Positions 59,598 to 64,000 of a DNA stretch of 64,000 nucleotides are shown one piece after another. The translations under genes were made by a program, and so were the position numbers. Under the pieces are notes generated by a model. It was not told the origin of the DNA. It saw only the letters and a list, made by a program, of their open reading frames with translations, and searched no databases. Location of the stretch: positions 186,001 through 250,000 of the forward strand of contig OZ241351.1 in the NCBI GenBank assembly GCA_965200355.1, written 5' to 3'. Each line of letters starts with the position of its first letter. Positions within the stretch are counted from its first letter, which is position 1. Source of the stretch: Bin18 sp965200355. GTDB lineage: Bacteria; Desulfobacterota; Binatia; Bin18.

Positions 59598-61116
59598 TCA
59601 GGCGGCTTGGGCCTGCTCTTGGCGGTATTCCTCCAACCAGCTGTGTTGGAGGGCGTCTTCTCCCTGTTCCCCCTCTTTGAGCGAAAAATAGTCAAGCAGC
59701 CCGTCCAGGGTCGGCGGCTGAATCAGGCCGGCCACCATCCGGTCGGCAACGTTCAGATGATCTTTATAGCGGTCCGGGTCCTGCTGAAAAATCCAGCGGT
59801 CCACTTCCGAGCCAAAATGATACAGGCGACCTTCGTGTTCAAGCGGAAAATCCTGTAAGGGCCGACCGGTCTTGCCCGGAGTCCAGCCGGGCGTACCAGT
59901 AATCGGCACTTGGGCCATATTACATAGCTGCACCATGGCCGGCAGGGCGGTCTCGACCGGGCCGTCGTGCAGAAAACGGGCAATGATCGGGTCCCAGAAA
60001 TGCGCGCCCCAGGTCTCTTCCCAGCCCGGATATTTTTCCTCCAACCAGGCACGTTCGGCCCGGCTGATACCGGGCGGGACATCCCACCAGACCGACTTGT
60101 GAAAGGTCCAGATGCCGGCGTGCATCCCGTGATGACGGGTATCGAGGTCGGCCAGCATGGTGTCCCAATACCAGGGGCGTTCCAGGCCGATATCGAGCAG
60201 GGTGCGCTCGAACTGGCCAAAGACCCATTCCTGCATGAATTCTTTGAAAGATTTCTCGCGGCGGTCAAGCGGAGTGTAATAGTCCATGGACGGCCCGGTC
60301 ACCGTGGCGAACAGGGTCCAGGCCCGCCAGATGGCAATATCCACCAGGCGCTGGGCTTCGGCCCGCTTGCCGTTTGCAATCAGGATTTTCACGGCCGGGC
60401 CGCCAATCTGGGCGTGCCGGGCTTCGTCGGTTTGAATGCTGGAGGCGAGATTGGAAAAAGACATATCACCGGCCTGAGCGGCATCCGCGGCCAGGCCGAG
60501 AAATTGCAGATTGGAAAAGCCGGTCTCAAAGGCAAAGGTCAGCATCAGCGCCACCCCAACCGCGTCGCGGCCGGCCATGATGTCATCGAACAAATGGCGG
60601 GCAGCAACGACCGCCCACTCGTTGGCGTGCATCGACTTGGCAGCCCAGTCGAACTGCCGGCTGCGGTGGACGTGCTCGTTCGGAAAGTAGAGTTGAATCT
60701 GGCCGTGGCGGTTCTCGTCCAGCGAGCCAAAGGTCGCCATATTGCGCATCCCGCCGGCCTTGCCAAAGCGGGCCATACGCGACTCCGCGCTCGACCCCAT
60801 GGCCTCAATCGCGGCAAACGCGCCGTAGTGCAGCTTGAGAATACTCACCTAGCCAGGCTCGGCCTGATCTAAGAAATTGGCCCGCTGGAGCGCGGCTTTG
60901 ACCGAATACACCCCAGCGTCCTTCTCGCGCTGGGTCCGCACATACTCGCGGTAGCTGACTTTATAGGGCTCGTCATAGCTCTCCCACGCCTCAAGCGGCA
61001 GGCCCAGCGCCCCCACTCTGCGCTTGCGGGAAAAGCGCGTCTTCCGTGACATACTGCGGCGTCCAATTGGTGTCGCGGGCGATGTCATACCAGTCGGCTC
61101 GGTCCAAGAGCGCCAT
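59598..61116 (-). pseudogene. Diiron monooxygenase alpha subunit, TmoA-like, with frameshift and nonsense codon
   Basis: From the ATG at 61116 (AGAGGAGGG upstream), MALLDRADWYDIARDTNWTP is the TmoA opening. The frame slips near 61005-61010: one G fewer in CGCTGGGCC restores AGLPLEAWESYDEPYKVSYRE. At 60849-60851 a TAG replaces the conserved Trp of EPG-W-VS; the rest reads on to 59598. The diiron ligands are all intact downstream: Glu in AIEAMGSSAESRMARF, DENRHGQ (Glu, His), AFETGFSNLQF (Glu), QTDEARHAQ (Glu, His). As given, no full-length hydroxylase can be made. Real decay or two assembly errors. Confidence 0.88.
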
Positions 61117-61392
61117 ACGGTGTTCCCTCCTCTGCTCAGCGTATCCGTCCTGCCGATGCGGGGGGCATCATAGCCAACCGGGATATATAGAGCAACACGA
61201 AGGGGGGTCTCCCTTTGAAATTCTTTTTTTGTATGGACCGCGTGGGCCAAGTTTCGGAGTCCGCGCGTCCCTCGGCCCTTTTAGAAGCGAGAGTCAGGAC
61301 GCTAAACATCGCACTCCATACCAAAAGGGACTGCTCCGATTTCTCGAAGGTGGTAGTAAAACCAGTCTTTCTGAGTAATAGGCCCAATGATG
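61117..61392. other. Intergenic region upstream of the monooxygenase operon
   Basis: 276 bp between the MFS transporter end and tmoA on the same strand, presumably with the operon promoter. There is an A/T-rich stretch near 61215-61225 and a GAGGAGGG ribosome site. I identify no operator or gene. Confidence 0.4.
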
Positions 61393-62571
61393 TCAATGGC
61401 GGCGCGTGAGTAGGGGAATGCTGCTTATACAGCCCAGCCCGACCAGTGCGGTCATCATTGCCATCACCATGACCATCTCATAGCCTCCTATTCCCCACGC
61501 CAGTGCGGCCAGGGTGGGGGCGAGGGCTGCGGCCAGGATGGATGGGATAGCGAGAAAGCCGGAGATGATCCCGAAATGGGCTCTCCCCAACAGTTCGGCG
61601 GTCATCACAGGGCGGAGTATACTGCTTATCCCAATCCCCGCTCCCTGGAGTACCACGAAGAGCGGGAGCAGCAGGGGAACGGCCTGGGAGCAGAACAGGG
61701 CGGTTGCCGCACCGCTCATAGCAAGGAAACCGGTGAAAGCGATCCAAAACATCGAAACGTATTTCTCCGCGGCCAGCATAGCCAAGCGACCCGCTACCTG
61801 CATGGGTCCGATGGAGGAGGCCGTGAGGACTGCCGCTTCATCTGACAGGCCCCGTTCAGACAACAGCGGCAGGAGATGCGTCAGCAGGCTGAAATGTTCC
61901 ACATAGGACATGCCGAACGCCACGGCGAGTAGCCAGAAGACCGGTGTCCTGAGCGCACGCGAGGCCGCTCCAGGGTGAGCGCTGCTTGGAGCGTGCTGAG
62001 CGGCCCGGTGTTGGTCCGCATACCGGCAGGCGTTCCAGATGAGGGGAACGGCAACCAGGAGATTGACGCCAGCGACCATGACCACGGCCCCTCTCCAGCC
62101 GACCCAGCCGACGAGCAGGTGGATACTCGGAAAGGCGAGCGTCCCGGCAAACCCGGCCACTAAGGTGACAAGAGTAATGGCTTTGCGGGCCACGTTGCCC
62201 AGAGAATGCGTCAGAACGGAGAAGCACGTGTCGTATAACGAGCCGGCCATGGCCACGCCGATGCCGAACCAGAGACAGTAAAATTGCCACGGGTGTTCAA
62301 CCCAGGCGAGGCCGACGAGGAAGATGCCTCCCAGAGCGGCACTGCCGCTGAAGACAATCCGTCCGAAACCACGATCTATGAAGCGCCCGGTCACGGGTCC
62401 GAGCAGGGCCGCAATAATCAGGGCCAGCGTGAGCGCCCCGGCAAGCTCGGTTTTCGACCAGCCCAGGTCGCGCTCCCACTCAAGCAACAGCGCGGGAAAC
62501 GAATAGTAGAGCGCCGCCCAGACCAGCGTTTCCGCAACCGCCAGCGGCCATACGATCCGACGGAAGGTCAT
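61393..62571 (-). CDS. MFS transporter
   Basis: 392 residues with about twelve transmembrane helices in two six-helix halves separated by a hydrophilic loop (ACRYADQHRAAQHAPSSAHPG). GPVTGRFIDRGFGRIVFSG carries the conserved inter-helix 2-3 loop (GxxxDRxGRR-like). It resembles monocarboxylate/oxalate-formate-type carriers. It sits upstream of the monooxygenase operon, same strand, so it might import the substrate (inference). Confidence 0.87.
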   Translation of the reverse strand: MTFRRIVWPLAVAETLVWAALYYSFPALLLEWERDLGWSKTELAGALTLALIIAALLGPVTGRFIDRGFGRIVFSGSAALGGIFLVGLAWVEHPWQFYCLWFGIGVAMAGSLYDTCFSVLTHSLGNVARKAITLVTLVAGFAGTLAFPSIHLLVGWVGWRGAVVMVAGVNLLVAVPLIWNACRYADQHRAAQHAPSSAHPGAASRALRTPVFWLLAVAFGMSYVEHFSLLTHLLPLLSERGLSDEAAVLTASSIGPMQVAGRLAMLAAEKYVSMFWIAFTGFLAMSGAATALFCSQAVPLLLPLFVVLQGAGIGISSILRPVMTAELLGRAHFGIISGFLAIPSILAAALAPTLAALAWGIGGYEMVMVMAMMTALVGLGCISSIPLLTRRH

Positions 62572-62648
62572 GCTGTTGACGCTTTATCAGCCGTCGAGAC
62601 CGGGGAAAAGGCGAGACCGGCACTGCGGGCCGCGCGGTGATGGGACAA

Positions 62649-63707
62649 TCAGGTATAATGGCTGCGCCGTTTGACGGCCAGTTCACGTTCGAGATAGAAG
62701 ATCTCAGTCTTTTTCCCAACCCCGTCTTGGGTGACGCATTTATGCCCGCGCAGGATGGTCTCGATAATGCCCAGGTCGGGCCGGCCGGGATAGGCGCGCG
62801 TGCCGGTTATTTCGGTTGAGGCAAAGACGGTATCACCAACAAAAACCGGGCCGGTGTGTCGACCGGTCACATAACGGACATCTCCAACGGCATTATCACC
62901 CACGTCGGGGCAGGACAGGCCCAGGCAGAGATTAAACGGAATCCCACCGTAGACGATCAACTGACCGCCAATATAACGCTCTGGATTCTGGTCTATCATA
63001 TACTGATTGGAGTGGACCTGAGAGGTGTTGTCCAACAGCGCGGTCCATTCCATATGGGCGGTGGTCACGGTCCGCCCACGGGAATGTTCGAGCGTGTCGC
63101 CAGCGTGAAACGCCTCAAAATAGGTATCGTCATTGGTCAGGTGGGCCAGGTTGTCGTAACGCCGAGTCTGGTCATACGCCGGCACCACGAGGGCGCAGGC
63201 GACAGGCGGGATAGCGTCCAGTGCCGCCTCTTCGACCTGAGCACTCACATCATCCTTCCAGATTTGGACTTTGCGTTGCAGGGTCAGCACGATTTCCCCA
63301 TGCTGGTTGCGGCCGGTCGTCTGGACGTGGACCACCCCCCGGTTCTGGTCCCGTGAGGACGGTTTGATGCCGAGGATGGTCGTCTCAACCTCAATCGTAT
63401 CACCGATATACACCGGGCTGCCGAACCGCATATCGCGGTATTCGAGATTGGCCCGCGCGTTTTCCGAAATATCTTCAACGCTCTGGCTGAAGACGATATT
63501 CATCACCAGACCGGGCGGGGCCACCAAGCCGCGAAAACCGGACTGCTCGGCATAGCGCAGGTTTTTCGACAGCGGGTTGGTGGTCATGCCGAATTCCGTG
63601 AAGGCGTTCAATAAGCCCTCGGTCACGGTCTTCCCGACCTTGTGCCGAAACAACTGACCGACCGAAAAGTCTTCGAGAAAATTGCCGCGCTTTTTGCGGA
63701 TACGCAC
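62649..63707 (-). CDS. mch: Double-hotdog MaoC-type hydratase, probable mesaconyl-CoA hydratase
   Basis: 352 residues with two hotdog domains, the Mch length. The start is GTG at 63707 with AAAGGAG upstream. GNFLEDFSVGQLFRHKVGKTVTEG, LVMNIVFSQSVEDISENARANLEYRDMRFGSPVYIGDT, then DNTSQVHSN and LIVYGGIPFNLCLGLSCPDV...YVTGRHTGPVFVGDTVFASTEI follow the Mch pattern as I recall it. It would hydrate mesaconyl-CoA to beta-methylmalyl-CoA, the step between mcd and mcl1 in this window. Another CoA-ester hydratase is possible. Confidence 0.72.
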   Translation of the reverse strand: MRIRKKRGNFLEDFSVGQLFRHKVGKTVTEGLLNAFTEFGMTTNPLSKNLRYAEQSGFRGLVAPPGLVMNIVFSQSVEDISENARANLEYRDMRFGSPVYIGDTIEVETTILGIKPSSRDQNRGVVHVQTTGRNQHGEIVLTLQRKVQIWKDDVSAQVEEAALDAIPPVACALVVPAYDQTRRYDNLAHLTNDDTYFEAFHAGDTLEHSRGRTVTTAHMEWTALLDNTSQVHSNQYMIDQNPERYIGGQLIVYGGIPFNLCLGLSCPDVGDNAVGDVRYVTGRHTGPVFVGDTVFASTEITGTRAYPGRPDLGIIETILRGHKCVTQDGVGKKTEIFYLERELAVKRRSHYT

Positions 63708-63727
63708 CCGTACTCCTTTGGGCCGGC

Positions 63728-64000
63728 TTAGCGCAGTGCCGCCAGAAAGTCCTGACGCCCCCTGGCGCTGAGGTGCAAGTACATATTGTGACGTTTTTGC
63801 GCGCCCAGGGTATCCCAGGGCTGAGAAGCGTAATTATGGCCCGGATAGAGAACGGTCTCGTCTGCCAGTTGTGAGAGCGTTTGGAGACTGGTGTACAGGT
63901 CTTCTGGGCTGCTGCCCGGCAGGTCCACCCGGCCACACGAGTTGATAAAGAGCGTATCACCGGCCACCAGACGGTTCTCAATCAGAAAACATTGTGAGCC
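63728..64000 (-). CDS. MBL-fold hydrolase, glyoxalase II-like, partial
   Basis: The C-terminal 90 residues; the gene enters from beyond the right edge. LVAGDTLFINSCGRVDLPGSSPEDLYTSLQTL is the typical distal half of glyoxalase II/persulfide-dioxygenase-like MBL proteins, with the bridging Asp in GDTLF and the last His in LYPGHNYASQPWDTLGAQK. It ends 20 nt before the Mch-like gene, same strand, probably one transcript. Confidence 0.82.
   Translation of the reverse strand, partial: GSQCFLIENRLVAGDTLFINSCGRVDLPGSSPEDLYTSLQTLSQLADETVLYPGHNYASQPWDTLGAQKRHNMYLHLSARGRQDFLAALR

Noticed and set aside
60849..60851. In-frame TAG in tmoA as pyrrolysine
   Set aside because: The position is a conserved Trp in the family and not catalytic; a TGG to TAG change is simpler.
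1..64000. tRNA or rRNA genes
   Set aside because: Visual scan for TpsiC-arm and acceptor patterns found nothing; a covariance search such as tRNAscan would be decisive.

Overview
The window reads as chromosomal DNA of a large-genome, GC-rich (roughly 60 %), metabolically versatile, probably aerobic bacterium. The gene families (DUF6178, UGSC selenoprotein, LLM-class oxidoreductase, PhyH dioxygenase, CocE/NonD hydrolase, MaoC proteins, ethylmalonyl-CoA pathway enzymes) and the many short hairpin repeats between genes fit uncultured Tectomicrobia/Entotheonella-, Binatota- or Desulfobacterota-like lineages. That placement is inference: there is no rRNA or marker gene here. I recognise no tRNA, rRNA, CRISPR array or intact insertion sequence.

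Layout. 1-15 kb: DUF6178 and PEP-mutase-like proteins, cysteine dioxygenase, a secreted protein with YadA-like repeats, a circularly permuted ATP-grasp/alpha-E protein followed by a transglutaminase-like protein, NYN protein, UbiE-type methyltransferase, CocE hydrolase, EVE protein, nucleoside deoxyribosyltransferase and a selenocysteine peroxiredoxin. 15-19.5 kb: a five-gene operon with a UGSC selenoprotein, RidA, MaoC and an N-acyl-D-amino-acid-deacylase-like amidohydrolase. 19.5-35.8 kb: MscS channel, LLM oxidoreductase, a cobalt-type nitrile hydratase operon with a split beta subunit and an inserted SDR, a broken methyltransferase-nuclease, NUDIX, PhyH, a solute symporter, glycerol kinase and a Baeyer-Villiger-type monooxygenase. 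35.8-50.5 kb: a PHP(EndoQ-like)-UvrD helicase fusion, M20 peptidase, an ArsC-like selenoprotein, a second methyltransferase-nuclease, miaB, cobalamin-binding protein, molybdopterin genes with a MoaD-MoaE fusion, hydroxyacyl-CoA dehydrogenase, a Cys-rich secreted protein, a patch of decayed duplicated gene ends and a frameshifted metallopeptidase. 50.6-64 kb: ethylmalonyl-CoA pathway genes (meaB, ecm, mcl1, mcd and a mch-like gene) around a toluene-4-monooxygenase-like operon that carries a foreign exonuclease-BRCT gene and a doubly damaged alpha subunit.

How the genes fit together. Three genes read through an in-frame UGA exactly at the expected catalytic or family Sec position (peroxiredoxin codon 92, UGSC codon 93, ArsC-like codon 12), so the host should decode selenocysteine. 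Ecm, Mcl1, Mcd, Mch-like and MeaB together cover most of the ethylmalonyl-CoA route for acetyl-CoA assimilation; crotonyl-CoA carboxylase/reductase lies outside the window. The adjacent diiron monooxygenase, the BVMO, nitrile hydratase and the hydrolases suggest an oxidative scavenger of hydrocarbons, nitriles and amides.

Four genes carry a single-base frameshift (YadA-like protein, methyltransferase-nuclease 1, metallopeptidase, tmoA), and tmoA also has an amber codon at a conserved Trp. Real decay and assembly error cannot be told apart from this sequence alone.
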